64,000 nucleotides of DNA from Gammaproteobacteria bacterium RIFOXYD12_FULL_61_37. GTDB lineage: Bacteria; Pseudomonadota; Gammaproteobacteria; Chromatiales; Chromatiaceae. The notes below the pieces were generated by a model. It saw only the letters and a list, made by a program, of their open reading frames with translations. It ran no database searches and had not been told where the DNA came from. Within the stretch, counting starts at the first letter, position 1. Every line of letters starts with the position of its first letter. Location of the stretch: contig MGZB01000055.1 in assembly GCA_001801995.1 (NCBI GenBank), positions 125,978 through 189,977 of the forward strand, read 5' to 3'. Position numbers and translations under genes: made by a program. Shown here piece after piece: positions 1 through 8,442 of the stretch.

Positions 1-39
1 CCTGTCGCCATCCCCTCGTACCCTGCGGAGATGGCAACC

Positions 40-1029
40 ATGAACGACACCCTCCTGCGCCAGTGGACCATGCTGCGGCTTATCCCCCTGCATCCCCACA
101 AGATCGCCAGTAGCGAACTGAAAGCGCGGCTGGCGGAGGCCGGGCATGACATCAGCATGCGTACCGTGCAGCGCGACCTCAACAGCCTGTCGAGCACCTT
201 TCCCCTGACCGCCGATGGTGAGAATCCTCAAGGCTGGTCCTGGGCGCCTGGCTCCCCGCGCCTTGATGTCCCCGCGCTCGACCCCCAGGCCGCCCTCGCC
301 TTCAAACTGGTCGAGGCCCACCTGCAACGCCTGCTGCCGACCACCACCCTCGACTACCTGGCGCCCTGGTTCCACACCGCAACGGGCGTCCTGGAGACCC
401 AGGAAAACGGACTCGCCGCCTGGCCGGAGAAGATTCGCGTCCTCTCCCGTGGCATACCGCAACAACCCCCGGCGATTGGCCCCGAAATCCAGTCTGTTGT
501 CTACGACGGGCTTTTGCAGGAACGGCGCATTGCCCTGACCTACCAACCACCCTGGGCAGAAGAGCCCAAGGAATACCTCGTCAACCCCCTCGCCCTCGTG
601 ATCCGGGACGGACTGCTCTACCTTGTCTGCACAATGTGGGACTACAAAGAGGTGCGCCACCTGCTCCTGCATCGCATGCTGGCAGCCGAACTATTGGAAG
701 AGGCCACCCCGCGTTTAGAAAACTTCGACCTGGACACCCACATCGCCCAAGGCGAATTCAGCTACCCCCTCCATCCCGGACTCATACAGATCGAAGCCCA
801 ATTTACCGGCCATGCCTCCACCAATGTCTATGAATGTCCCCTCTCCGAAGATCAGGCCATGGAAGAGTTGGAGGATGGCACCCTCCTTGTGCGCGCCACA
901 GTGCGGGATACCTTTGAGTTGCGTGCCTGGCTGTTGGCCTTTGGGGACGAGGTTACCCTGCGAGGTCCAGCGGGCCTGGTGGAAGAGATGGCCGGAATTG
1001 TCGCCAACATGGCGGTGCGGTATCTTTGA
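40..1029 (+). CDS. WYL-domain transcriptional regulator with N-terminal HTH
   Basis: This 329-residue protein has an N-terminal winged-helix region (residues 1-60, with the DeoR-like stretch ISMRTVQRDLNSL) and a C-terminal WYL domain. The WYL core is recognisable around VNPLALVIRDGLLYLVC, followed by a short C-terminal WCX-like extension. WYL proteins are ligand-sensing DNA-binding regulators that often control defence or DNA-damage genes, and the ligand is commonly a nucleic acid or nucleotide. The start at 40 is preferred over the in-frame ATG at 31 because GGAG lies 9 bases before it, whereas it abuts the first ATG. It leads an accessory block with a PLD-fold protein and an AAA+ ATPase, so it may regulate them; that is inference. 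The family call is firm and the target is unknown. Confidence 0.85.
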   Translation: MNDTLLRQWTMLRLIPLHPHKIASSELKARLAEAGHDISMRTVQRDLNSLSSTFPLTADGENPQGWSWAPGSPRLDVPALDPQAALAFKLVEAHLQRLLPTTTLDYLAPWFHTATGVLETQENGLAAWPEKIRVLSRGIPQQPPAIGPEIQSVVYDGLLQERRIALTYQPPWAEEPKEYLVNPLALVIRDGLLYLVCTMWDYKEVRHLLLHRMLAAELLEEATPRLENFDLDTHIAQGEFSYPLHPGLIQIEAQFTGHASTNVYECPLSEDQAMEELEDGTLLVRATVRDTFELRAWLLAFGDEVTLRGPAGLVEEMAGIVANMAVRYL

Positions 1030-1220
1030 GTGGTGGCGGAGCTTTTGGCGCCAGCGGGATATCCTGATATGAATGCATTTGAAACGCAGCGTGTCAGAAT
1101 GGTCACGTATCTATTATGGATGGGTAAATATCTATATTGTTTTCCACTGTTTGGGTGGCGTGTAAATACAATGTTGGGCCTCTTTCTTACGCCTCTATCA
1201 TCTCTCAACAGGAGAAATTC

Positions 1221-1541
1221 ATGACCGATATATTAAAAAAACATCGAGTGATAGGTATACGTCACACATTGAAGAAAATTAGAGGCGCGGGGCTAATTTC
1301 AGACGATGTGAAGTATCCCAGTGATGCCGTGGGAGAACTCCAAAAAACAAAGAGAAAAGCTGATAATGCAAAACGGCATCGCCCAGCTAGATCTGATGCC
1401 CCCGTAGATTCGATAGTCAAAAAAATTGAGGAAATCTTCAATCTGCCTGATGGATCAGTTAGGTTGCAGTATCCGTCTGGGCGTAAAGCAAGGACAGACA
1501 CAACCATTGGCCAATTGAGAAGGAAATGGGACTCGAATTAA
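1221..1541 (+). CDS. Small basic protein of unknown function
   Basis: I do not recognise this 106-residue protein. It is rich in Lys and Arg in its first two thirds. Its C-terminal part (about residues 65-106) looks like a compact domain, with an amphipathic helix VKKIEEIFNLPDG followed by a strand VRLQYPSGRKA. That pattern suggests a small nucleic-acid-binding module, but no family can be named. The start is set by AGGAG 6 bases upstream of the ATG; an upstream in-frame start at 1137 has no such signal. Its codons and the surrounding DNA are far more AT-rich than the flanking genes, which points to horizontal acquisition. It lies between the WYL regulator and the PLD-fold gene on the same strand. 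Confidence 0.6.
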   Translation: MTDILKKHRVIGIRHTLKKIRGAGLISDDVKYPSDAVGELQKTKRKADNAKRHRPARSDAPVDSIVKKIEEIFNLPDGSVRLQYPSGRKARTDTTIGQLRRKWDSN

Positions 1542-1548
1542 ATCAGCT

Positions 1549-1641
1549 ATGCGAACATGGCATTCACACTTTCTCACCCCAGAGGAAGCCTTTAATTAAG
1601 AAATCAATCAGTTAAATGGCCGTGTTGCACTTCATACTTGA
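1549..1641 (+). pseudogene. Possible C-terminal relic of a transposase
   Basis: One frame here reads HSHFLTPEEAFN, a stop at 1597, then EINQLNGRVALHT and a second stop. The TPEEAFN pattern resembles the C-terminal tail of IS30- or IS3-type transposases (TPxExF followed by a short end). The internal stop and the lack of upstream transposase coding make it a remnant at best. No terminal inverted repeats were seen. It would fit insertion-sequence activity in the AT-rich segment. The call rests on a short motif and could be chance. Confidence 0.3.
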
Positions 1642-1713
1642 AACTGCCCATCTATATCTAAATATCAGCCAAGTCTGCGGATAGCTTTGCGCTAAGCATC
1701 AGGATAGAACGTA

Positions 1714-2991
1714 ATGAGCATTTACATACTAAACAAGAATCATGGGAAGTCAGCTGAAGACCTTATTAATGAAGCTACTCTTTCCCTCGATAGAATAAAG
1801 CAACGAAGACATGAGCTATGGATTCTCTCATGTTATGTTGACCTGGATTTAGTGGAGAAATATGCGGATTATCTTCTAAAGAGTATCCGGCTGACGAATG
1901 TCTATTTGGCGTTCAATTTTGCTGAAATTTACAAAGCAGGTCCTGTTGAAACGAAAATAAAGCTACATTCTATTAAAAAACGCCTGAATGATAGAAATAT
2001 TGAGTTTGAATGGAATGCGCTGGCATCTTCTAAGTTGGTTCATAGCAAGGGGTATGCCTTGATTCAAAGATTGGATGATGCGATTTCTGGTGGCGTCGTG
2101 CTCGTAACATCTGCGAACTTCACTGTGCCTGGCTTTAGAGGTGAAAACATAGAGATAGGATATCTTTCGAATAAAATGAGAGATATTAAAGATTTTGAAG
2201 AAGCATACGATTACCTTTGGAATGCTTTGGGAGTCGACGTTACTCATGCAGTTTTTAAACAAGAGGTATATTTACTAAAATTTGCACTATTATCCTCCGG
2301 GGTGTTTCTTCATAAGTGGTCTGGAAGCCTAAGCCAAGACCTTGGTATAAAATATAAACTTACGGAACTTGCAAAGGAGAAAGGAACAATTGCGCCTGAA
2401 TTAGCGGCGGTTGGATTTGAGGCGGGGGATACATTTACAAGGCAAGTGTTGGATCTGGGTGATCTTCCCCAAAAAGAGGTGCCGCGATCGTTCATAACGC
2501 GCTTCACTATTGAAACTTATTGGGGGAGGTGGTGCCCATCGGACGCTTGGAATGTGCTGAGAAAATCATTTGAAGATTCAAGAAAATTTATTGCGCAATT
2601 TCGTGACGCAACAGAGGAAAGCGTTCTGTCAAAAGTGAAGGACGAGGCGCTTGAAATACAATCAGAGCTTATTGGAAAGTCTTTAATCAAGCCAGTGAGG
2701 TCTGACCATTTAGATAATTGGGTGAATCGAATACAGGAATTGCGCACAAATGATCGACGCCTTGAGCGGTTTTTTATAGGATATGAAGCACACGAGCTTC
2801 CGTATAGTTTTGAACAAAAGCCTGGCGTCACAGACCTGTTCGACAGCGTAGAAGAAGCAATCGGGCTTACTAAATCGACTAATATTGCAAAAGAAAAAAT
2901 TGCATTGGCAATAAATCATGCGAATCCTGACCTTATTCATCTTACAGATGAAGAAAGAAAGATAATAATAGATATGAGCAATAATACTTAA
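1714..2991 (+). CDS. PLD-fold (HKD superfamily) protein
   Basis: This 425-residue protein carries one phospholipase D-like half-site. His110 and Lys112 lie in VHSKGYAL, followed at about residue 132 by TSANFT, the Ser/Asn element of the superfamily. The Asp that normally follows the HxK motif by five residues is replaced (HSKGYALI), as in some nuclease-type members. A single site implies dimerisation for catalysis. PLD-fold enzymes of this size occur as nucleases in restriction and other defence systems, but no second domain is recognisable in the Lys/Glu-rich C-terminal half. AGGA lies about 10 bases before the ATG. The gene is strongly AT-rich compared with its neighbours, suggesting transfer. 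The fold call is good; substrate and role are unknown. Confidence 0.75.
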   Translation: MSIYILNKNHGKSAEDLINEATLSLDRIKQRRHELWILSCYVDLDLVEKYADYLLKSIRLTNVYLAFNFAEIYKAGPVETKIKLHSIKKRLNDRNIEFEWNALASSKLVHSKGYALIQRLDDAISGGVVLVTSANFTVPGFRGENIEIGYLSNKMRDIKDFEEAYDYLWNALGVDVTHAVFKQEVYLLKFALLSSGVFLHKWSGSLSQDLGIKYKLTELAKEKGTIAPELAAVGFEAGDTFTRQVLDLGDLPQKEVPRSFITRFTIETYWGRWCPSDAWNVLRKSFEDSRKFIAQFRDATEESVLSKVKDEALEIQSELIGKSLIKPVRSDHLDNWVNRIQELRTNDRRLERFFIGYEAHELPYSFEQKPGVTDLFDSVEEAIGLTKSTNIAKEKIALAINHANPDLIHLTDEERKIIIDMSNNT

Positions 2992-3066
2992 CAACTGTGC
3001 CAACTTGACTGGCAATTTCGCTGCCCTCCGTTGCTAGCCAGTTTTGCGACGGCGGTAGGGCTCGAA

Positions 3067-3168
3067 TTAATTTCCTCTTATCCACCTTGCCCCTGAATCT
3101 AATATCGTCTGATCGATCAGGGCTGCCAGTTGGTCCACTTGGTCTTCGTTGATCCGGGTCCAGGTCAC
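3067..3168 (-). other. Possible 33-codon open frame downstream of the AAA+ gene
   Basis: On the minus strand a GTG at 3168 opens a 33-codon frame with the protein-like stretch TRINEDQVDQLAALIDQ and a TAA at 3067. The frame continues upstream, out of phase, into the end of the AAA+ gene. It could be a tiny gene, the tail of a lost gene, or chance. The Shine-Dalgarno is weak (GAAG next to the start). The rest of the 205-base gap holds nothing else I can name. Confidence 0.2.
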
Positions 3169-3196
3169 CTTCAATCGGCTTGTCGGGCTTACTATC

Positions 3197-5359
3197 TTAC
3201 GACACAAACCCAATCTGTCGCGGCAGTCCGCCCTTGATCCTGCACTCTTCCTCCAGCGCAGCCACCAATGCCCCTACCTCGGGTGATTTCCCCAGGGCAG
3301 CCCACTGACGGGCCACGGCGGCAAAGTCTCCGGGGGTGAGGTTTTCAAGGCGGGCCAATCGTTGGCTCAGGATTGCATCCAATGGTTCCGCTTCCGGATT
3401 GAACCGGCGCCAAGTCTCCTCAAACAGAAGCTGGCTCTGGTGTGGCTTCAGGTAATCGAAGCGGACCTTGAAGGCGAAGCGGCGGAGGGAGGCCGAATCG
3501 AGCCGCTCCAGCAGGTTGGTGGTGCAGATGAAGATGCCGTCGAACTCTTCCATTTGGGTCAGCATCTCGTTCACCTGGGTGATCTCCCAGTTCCGGCTGG
3601 CGTCGCGCCGGTCGGCGAGCAGGCCATCGGCCTCATCCAACACCAGGACCGCGCCCTCCTGTTCCGCCTCGCGGAACATGGCGGCGATATTTTGCTCCGA
3701 TCCACCCACCCACATGGAGAGCAGGTCCGAGGCCCGTTTGACCATAAGCGGCCGATCCACTGCCTGAGCCAAGTGCCGGGCCAGGGCCGTTTTGCCGGTG
3801 CCGGGCGGGCCGTAGAAGCAGAAGCTGGCGCTGGGACGGCGGCGCAGGCCGGCGATCACTGAGGGGATGTCCAGTCCGATGTTGAGACAATCCAGGCGAT
3901 ACCCGCGCGGTTCGCCGCTCTTTTTGGGAAGCGGCTGACCCAGAAGGCGGGCCGATTGGCGCAGGGTCCTTTCCGCCACCTGCTCGGCCTCCGCTTCGGA
4001 ACAGGGTTGGGTCAACTGGGTCATGCGGGCGGCCTTTTCCAACTGTGCGGGTGTCAGTTCCTCCCAGCCAGCAATCCGTGAGACCCAGTCCGGGCTGGTC
4101 TTGGTTGTGCCGAAGTATTTTTCCGCTATCCGCTGGCGTGCGGTCCTTGGCGGCTTGGGGATTTCCAGGGCGTAGTCGAAGCGGCGCAGGTAGGCGGGAT
4201 CGATGTGTCCGACCTGATTGGCGATCCAGATGGCCGGTACAGGGTTTGTCTCCAGCACCCGGTTGACCCAGGCCTTGCCTGCCTCTTTGGCCTGACCCTT
4301 GACCATGCCGAACAGTTGCAGCAGTCCGCTCATTTGATCGGGAAACACATCTTCGATCTCGTCGAACAGCACCAGGCTGCCGTTGCTCTTGGCGAGGATG
4401 TGCTGGCACAGCATGAAGGAGGCAAACCGGCCCTGGCCCGAAAGGGACTCCCCCTCTTCACTGGCGTTGCTCACTTCGACGACGGTGGAACCCACGGTGG
4501 TGGTCAGATAACGGGCAAACTCCGATTTCCCCACCCCCGGCTCACCGTAGAGGAGGATGTTGACGCCAGTCTCGCGCTGGCGAAGGGCCTGGGTCAGAAT
4601 CTGCCTGAGCAGACGCAGGTCCGCGTCCAGATGGGCAAAGTCCGGTTCCGTCAGTTTTGGCGGCGGCGCGACACGAAAAAATTGCTGGAGCAGCTCATCC
4701 GGCTGTTCGTAGCGGGCCATCAGGTGGTCGGCGAGATTTGAGGGACAGACGAAGGCACCGGCTATGGAGATGCAATCCATGTCCAGCCGCAACAAGCCGC
4801 TCTGGATCAAGATCCCTTGCGCGGACAAGACCTTGTCGATGGTCTTCGAGGTGGCGGCGGTAACGAGGGCCAGCAGCGCCAGAATGTTTTGGCGGAGGAT
4901 GTTGAATTTCAGTGTGGCGACTGCCTCGCCAAACCCCGTTGAGGTTTGCAGCAGCAGGGCAAAGGCCAGTGTCTCCCGTTCCACAGCGGAGAGACCGAGC
5001 CGCCTGCCAAGCCACTGGAGGTTGTCGCCCAGGGGGGTGCCTTTGAGCGATGTCTTTGCCGCTTCGGCCTTGCGCAGGTTGGTGTTAAGCCAGCGCTGTA
5101 TCTTCCGTTCATCCCAAAGCGACCTTGGGGGTTCCTCGTCGTCCTCGAACCCCCAGTCATCATTCCTGGCACTTTTTCCCATGCCTGGGATGCCCAGCAG
5201 CGTTTGGACATCGGCGTCTTCAAAAAAACCTCGTAACCGCTTTCCCTTGAATCCCGTGCCTGCCAACAGGCGCATCAGCCACAGACGGCATTGGGCGTCG
5301 TAGGTTTCAGTATCCAAGAGCAGGTGGCTGTTCCCAAAGGGGTTCCTTCTGCGGAGCAT
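3197..5359 (-). CDS. Tandem AAA+ ATPase
   Basis: This 720-residue protein has an uncharacterised N-terminal region of about 230 residues and two AAA+ modules. Module 1 has Walker A GEPGVGKSEFAR near residue 268 and Walker B LVLFDEIED. Module 2 has Walker A GPPGTGKTALAR near residue 516 and Walker B VLVLDEADG, with sensor-like TTN. The second module resembles Cdc48/katanin-type ATPases, which remodel proteins, but no substrate adaptor domain is visible. The ATG at 5359 is chosen because GGAG lies about 8 bases upstream; earlier starts (ATG 5404, TTG 5443) have none. It converges on the PLD-fold gene across a 205-base gap. It may work with the WYL/PLD block or be unrelated. Confidence 0.8.
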   Translation of the reverse strand: MLRRRNPFGNSHLLLDTETYDAQCRLWLMRLLAGTGFKGKRLRGFFEDADVQTLLGIPGMGKSARNDDWGFEDDEEPPRSLWDERKIQRWLNTNLRKAEAAKTSLKGTPLGDNLQWLGRRLGLSAVERETLAFALLLQTSTGFGEAVATLKFNILRQNILALLALVTAATSKTIDKVLSAQGILIQSGLLRLDMDCISIAGAFVCPSNLADHLMARYEQPDELLQQFFRVAPPPKLTEPDFAHLDADLRLLRQILTQALRQRETGVNILLYGEPGVGKSEFARYLTTTVGSTVVEVSNASEEGESLSGQGRFASFMLCQHILAKSNGSLVLFDEIEDVFPDQMSGLLQLFGMVKGQAKEAGKAWVNRVLETNPVPAIWIANQVGHIDPAYLRRFDYALEIPKPPRTARQRIAEKYFGTTKTSPDWVSRIAGWEELTPAQLEKAARMTQLTQPCSEAEAEQVAERTLRQSARLLGQPLPKKSGEPRGYRLDCLNIGLDIPSVIAGLRRRPSASFCFYGPPGTGKTALARHLAQAVDRPLMVKRASDLLSMWVGGSEQNIAAMFREAEQEGAVLVLDEADGLLADRRDASRNWEITQVNEMLTQMEEFDGIFICTTNLLERLDSASLRRFAFKVRFDYLKPHQSQLLFEETWRRFNPEAEPLDAILSQRLARLENLTPGDFAAVARQWAALGKSPEVGALVAALEEECRIKGGLPRQIGFVS

Positions 5360-5621
5360 GGCACAACTCCAGTTCGTTGCTTCACTGGAGATAGTGTGCG
5401 CCATGGGGGCGACAGGTCGTGTCGCGCTTACTGTCGGGGTCAATGAAAGCGGTTGGAGGCGGGCTGAGGGGTTATGAAAAAGACATCTCCCTCAAGTAGC
5501 CTGTCGCAAAGCTCAAAAACATGGGTTGATGAGCGATCTCGCCAGCGAGCAGGTCACTCCATCCGATTTCTCGTTGCGCCGTAAATCCCGCCCATCTCAT
5601 TGAGCCGCTGCTGATCCGCCC
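5360..5621. other. Intergenic region between the AAA+ gene and ffs
   Basis: No gene is visible in this stretch. Starts upstream of the chosen AAA+ start are possible on the minus strand up to 5443. The rest should hold the AAA+ promoter, but I cannot place it with confidence. Confidence 0.4.
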
Positions 5622-5651
5622 TTTCGGCACGGCATGTCAACGCGCTATACT
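5622..5651 (+). promoter_or_regulatory. Candidate ffs promoter
   Basis: A good -10 box, TATACT (5646-5651), is preceded at 18 bases by TTTCGG, a weak -35. Transcription would start near 5658, about 40 bases before the mature SRP RNA, leaving a 5' leader to be trimmed as for 4.5S RNA in enterobacteria. Confidence 0.4.
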
Positions 5652-5668
5652 TGCGCGCTCCGCTCCGG

Positions 5669-5688
5669 CGCCCAAGGCGGCTTGGGCG
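5669..5688 (+). other. Perfect 8-bp hairpin in the ffs leader
   Basis: CGCCCAAG and CTTGGGCG flank a GCGG loop, about 10 bases before the mature SRP RNA. There is no following T-tract, so it is not a standard terminator. It may be a processing signal for removing the leader. Confidence 0.4.
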
Positions 5689-5698
5689 GAGGCATTAT

Positions 5699-5813
5699 GG
5701 TGGACCGCGCCGGTCCCCTCGCGACGCGAAGCCGTGAACCCGGTCAGGCCCGGAAGGGAGCAGCCGTAGCGGTGGGTGCGGGCGCCGGGGTGCGGCTGGC
5801 GCGGTCTGCCACC
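5699..5813 (+). ncRNA. ffs: 4.5S RNA, signal recognition particle RNA (small bacterial type)
   Basis: This is the RNA scaffold of the bacterial signal recognition particle, which binds Ffh (SRP54) and targets nascent membrane proteins to FtsY. The diagnostic conserved core GGTCAGGCCCGGAAGGGAGC lies near 5742-5761, followed by GCAGCC and the partner GCCGGGGTGCGGCTGGC. The ends pair as GGTGGACCGCGC (5699-5710) with GCGCGGTC...CACC (5801-5813). The length of about 115 bases matches the 114-nt enterobacterial 4.5S RNA. Its position directly upstream of dnaX is the usual one in many gammaproteobacteria. End points are inferred from the terminal helix. Confidence 0.93.
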
Positions 5814-5850
5814 CATTTCTCAAGGTGTGTTTCTTCCCGGCGATTCGCTC

Positions 5851-7473
5851 ATGTCCTATCAGGTCCTTGCCCGTAAATGGCGACCCCGCCTCTTTTCCGA
5901 GATGGTCGGGCAGGAGCATGTGGTCAGGGCGCTGAGCAACGCCCTCGACAACGACCGGTTGCATCACGCCTATCTCTTCACCGGTACGCGCGGGGTCGGC
6001 AAGACGACCCTGGCCCGTATCTTCGCCAAGTCCCTCAACTGCGATACGGGCGTCGGCTCGACCCCCTGCGGCGTCTGCGGTCCCTGCCGGGAGATCGACG
6101 AGGGCCGCTTCGTCGATCTGCTGGAAGTGGATGCCGCTTCCCGCACCAAGGTCGAGCAGACCCGCGAGCTGCTGGAGAACGTCCCCTATGCCCCCAGCAG
6201 TGGACGCTACAAGGTCTACCTGATCGACGAAGTGCATATGTTCTCCGACAGCAGCTTCAACGCCCTGTTGAAGACGCTGGAAGAGCCGCCGCCCCATGTG
6301 AAGTTTCTGCTGGCGACCACCGATCCGCAAAAGGTGCCGGTGACGGTGCTCTCGCGCTGTCTCCAGTTCAACCTGAAGCGGCTGCCGATGGACCAGCTCC
6401 AGGCCCAGTTGCGGCGCATCCTGGAGCAGGAGAAGGTCGAGTTCGAGGCCCCGGCGCTGACCATTTTGGCCAGGGCCGCCGCTGGCAGTGTGCGCGACGC
6501 CCTCAGCCTGCTCGATCAGTCCATCGCCTATGGCGGCGGCCGGGTGCTGGATGCCGATGTGCGCGCCATGCTGGGGGTGATCCCCCACGAGCGGCTGCAT
6601 CATGTGCTGGAGGCCCTGGCCGGCAACGACGGACCCGGCCTGATGGGGATCGTGGCCCAGATGGCGGAAGAGACGCCGGACTTTCCCGCCGCGCTGCAAT
6701 CTTTATTGTCCCTGCTTCACCGCCTGGCCCTGGTCCAGGTGGTCCCCGGCGCCCTGGACGACAGCGAGGGCGATGCCGCTCAGGTGGAGGGCCTGGCGCA
6801 ACGGATCAGCCCGGAGGATGTCCAGCTCTATTACCAGATCGGCCTGACCGGCCAGCGCGATCTCCCCTTCGCCCCCGATCCCCGGAGCGGATTCGAGATG
6901 GTGCTGCTGCGCATGCTGGCCTTCCGGCCCGCCGAGGCCGGGATTGCTGCCCCTGCCGTCGAGAAGCGCGGTGCGGCGCCCGTGCGAGGAGTGGCGCAGG
7001 GATACACAGGTTCCGGACCTAAGGATGGAAAGGAACCCCCTGCGCAACCCAAGGCCGCGCCCCCTGCCGGAGGCGCCCCCGGCGACGACTGGCGCAAGGT
7101 GGTCGAGGCGATTTCGGGCTCCCTGGGCGGCATTGCCACCCAAGTGGCCAGCAACTGTGTGATCGACGGCTGGGACGGGGACCTGCTGAAGCTGGTTCTG
7201 TTGCCGGAGGCGGGGAATCTCGCCTCGGAACGCACCGTCGAGCGGCTGCAATCGGCCCTGGCCGGTTACTACGGCAGGCCGGTGAAGCTGCGGCTGCAAC
7301 CGGCGGGCGGCAAGCCCCTGGTGCAACAGGCACCGGCCCAGCTCAAGGCCCAGGAGCGCGTTCAGCGGCAGCAAGAGGCGGAACGGACCATCCGCGACGA
7401 TCCCTATGTCCAGGCGTTGAGCGCTGAGTTCGACGCCAAGGTGATCACAGATTCGATCAAACCCATCGACTAA
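5851..7473 (+). CDS. dnaX: DNA polymerase III subunit tau/gamma
   Basis: This is the clamp-loader ATPase that organises the replisome: it opens the beta clamp and couples the polymerases and helicase. At 540 residues it contains Walker [13 protein letters not shown] (about 45-56), a Cys zinc module CGVCGPC, Walker B LIDEVHM with the SRC-type arginine (VLSRCLQF), and a Pro/Ala-rich linker (about 370-410) before a tau C-terminal domain. The ATG at 5851 gives the standard N-terminus [13 protein letters not shown] saw no A-rich slippery heptamer for the gamma frameshift of E. coli, so only tau may be made. It starts 38 bases after ffs and is followed at 17 bases by ybaB. Confidence 0.97.
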   Translation: MSYQVLARKWRPRLFSEMVGQEHVVRALSNALDNDRLHHAYLFTGTRGVGKTTLARIFAKSLNCDTGVGSTPCGVCGPCREIDEGRFVDLLEVDAASRTKVEQTRELLENVPYAPSSGRYKVYLIDEVHMFSDSSFNALLKTLEEPPPHVKFLLATTDPQKVPVTVLSRCLQFNLKRLPMDQLQAQLRRILEQEKVEFEAPALTILARAAAGSVRDALSLLDQSIAYGGGRVLDADVRAMLGVIPHERLHHVLEALAGNDGPGLMGIVAQMAEETPDFPAALQSLLSLLHRLALVQVVPGALDDSEGDAAQVEGLAQRISPEDVQLYYQIGLTGQRDLPFAPDPRSGFEMVLLRMLAFRPAEAGIAAPAVEKRGAAPVRGVAQGYTGSGPKDGKEPPAQPKAAPPAGGAPGDDWRKVVEAISGSLGGIATQVASNCVIDGWDGDLLKLVLLPEAGNLASERTVERLQSALAGYYGRPVKLRLQPAGGKPLVQQAPAQLKAQERVQRQQEAERTIRDDPYVQALSAEFDAKVITDSIKPID

Positions 7474-7490
7474 CGAACGAGGTATCAGGC

Positions 7491-7814
7491 ATGAAAGGTG
7501 GAATCGGCAACCTGATGAAACAGGCGCAACGCATGCAGGCGGAACTGCAAAAGACCCAGGAGCGCCTGGCCGAGGAGGAAGTGACCGCCGAGGCTGGCGG
7601 CGGCTTGGTCAAGGTGACCATGAACGGGCGCCACGAGGTCCGCCGGATCGAGATCGATCCCAGCCTCATGGGCGACGACAAGGAGATGCTGGAGGACCTG
7701 GTGGCCGCCGCCGTCAACGCGGCCGTGGGCAAGGTGGCCGCCCGTCAGTCGGAACAGCTCTCCAGCCTGACCGCCGGGATGCAGCTCCCGCCCGGCATGA
7801 AACTACCCTTCTGA
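7491..7814 (+). CDS. ybaB: YbaB/EbfC family nucleoid-associated protein
   Basis: This 107-residue DNA-binding protein forms a tweezer-like homodimer on the nucleoid. The N-terminal helix ([19 protein letters not shown]) and the conserved [21 protein letters not shown] strand region are typical. It lies between dnaX and recR, the standard position, and is probably co-transcribed with them. Its exact role is debated; links to recombination and repair come from the conserved neighbourhood. Confidence 0.95.
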   Translation: MKGGIGNLMKQAQRMQAELQKTQERLAEEEVTAEAGGGLVKVTMNGRHEVRRIEIDPSLMGDDKEMLEDLVAAAVNAAVGKVAARQSEQLSSLTAGMQLPPGMKLPF

Positions 7815-7822
7815 GCAGCCCC

Positions 7823-8422
7823 ATGACACGGCGGCTGTTGCTTGACCAGCTCATCGAAGCCCTGCGCTGTCTGCCGGGTGTGGGGGCCAAATCGGCCCAG
7901 CGCATGGCCTTCCATCTGCTGGAGCGGAACCGCGCCGGCGGACGCCGGCTGGCCGCCGTCATGGCCGAGGCCATGGACAAGATCGGCCACTGCGCCCACT
8001 GCCGCACCCTGAGCGAGGAGGCGGTCTGCGGCCTCTGCGCCAATCCCTCACGCGACGACAGTGTTCTCTGCGTAGTGGAGTCACCCGCCGACGTGCGGGT
8101 CATGGAACAGGCCATCGACTTCCGTGGACGCTATTTCGTCTTGGGTGGCCACCTCTCCCCCCTCGACGGCATAGGTCCCGCCGATATCGGGCTCGACCTG
8201 CTGGGAAAACGCCTCGCCGAAGGGACCCTGAAGGAGGTCGTCCTGGCCACCAACCCCACGGTGGAGGGCGAGGCGACCGCCCATTACATCGCCGAGATGG
8301 CCAGCTCGAATGGCGTCAAGGCGACCCGTATCGCCCATGGCGTACCCCTGGGCGGCGAGCTGGAATTCATCGACGGCGGCACTTTGGCCCATGCCTTCGC
8401 CGGGCGGCGCGAGCTGGGCTGA
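7823..8422 (+). CDS. recR: Recombination mediator RecR
   Basis: RecR works with RecF/RecO to load RecA on SSB-coated gaps. The 199-residue protein has the N-terminal helix-hairpin-helix ([17 protein letters not shown]), a four-Cys zinc finger (CAHC...CGLC, about residues 56-71) and a Toprim domain (VVESPADV...). It begins 8 bases after ybaB, so translation is probably coupled. Length and all motifs are as expected. Confidence 0.96.
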   Translation: MTRRLLLDQLIEALRCLPGVGAKSAQRMAFHLLERNRAGGRRLAAVMAEAMDKIGHCAHCRTLSEEAVCGLCANPSRDDSVLCVVESPADVRVMEQAIDFRGRYFVLGGHLSPLDGIGPADIGLDLLGKRLAEGTLKEVVLATNPTVEGEATAHYIAEMASSNGVKATRIAHGVPLGGELEFIDGGTLAHAFAGRRELG

Positions 8423-8442
8423 TACTCTCTGAGGAGCAAATC

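Noticed and set aside
6900-7100. Programmed frameshift in dnaX
   Set aside because: No A AAA AAG-type slippery heptamer with a following stem was found in the linker region.
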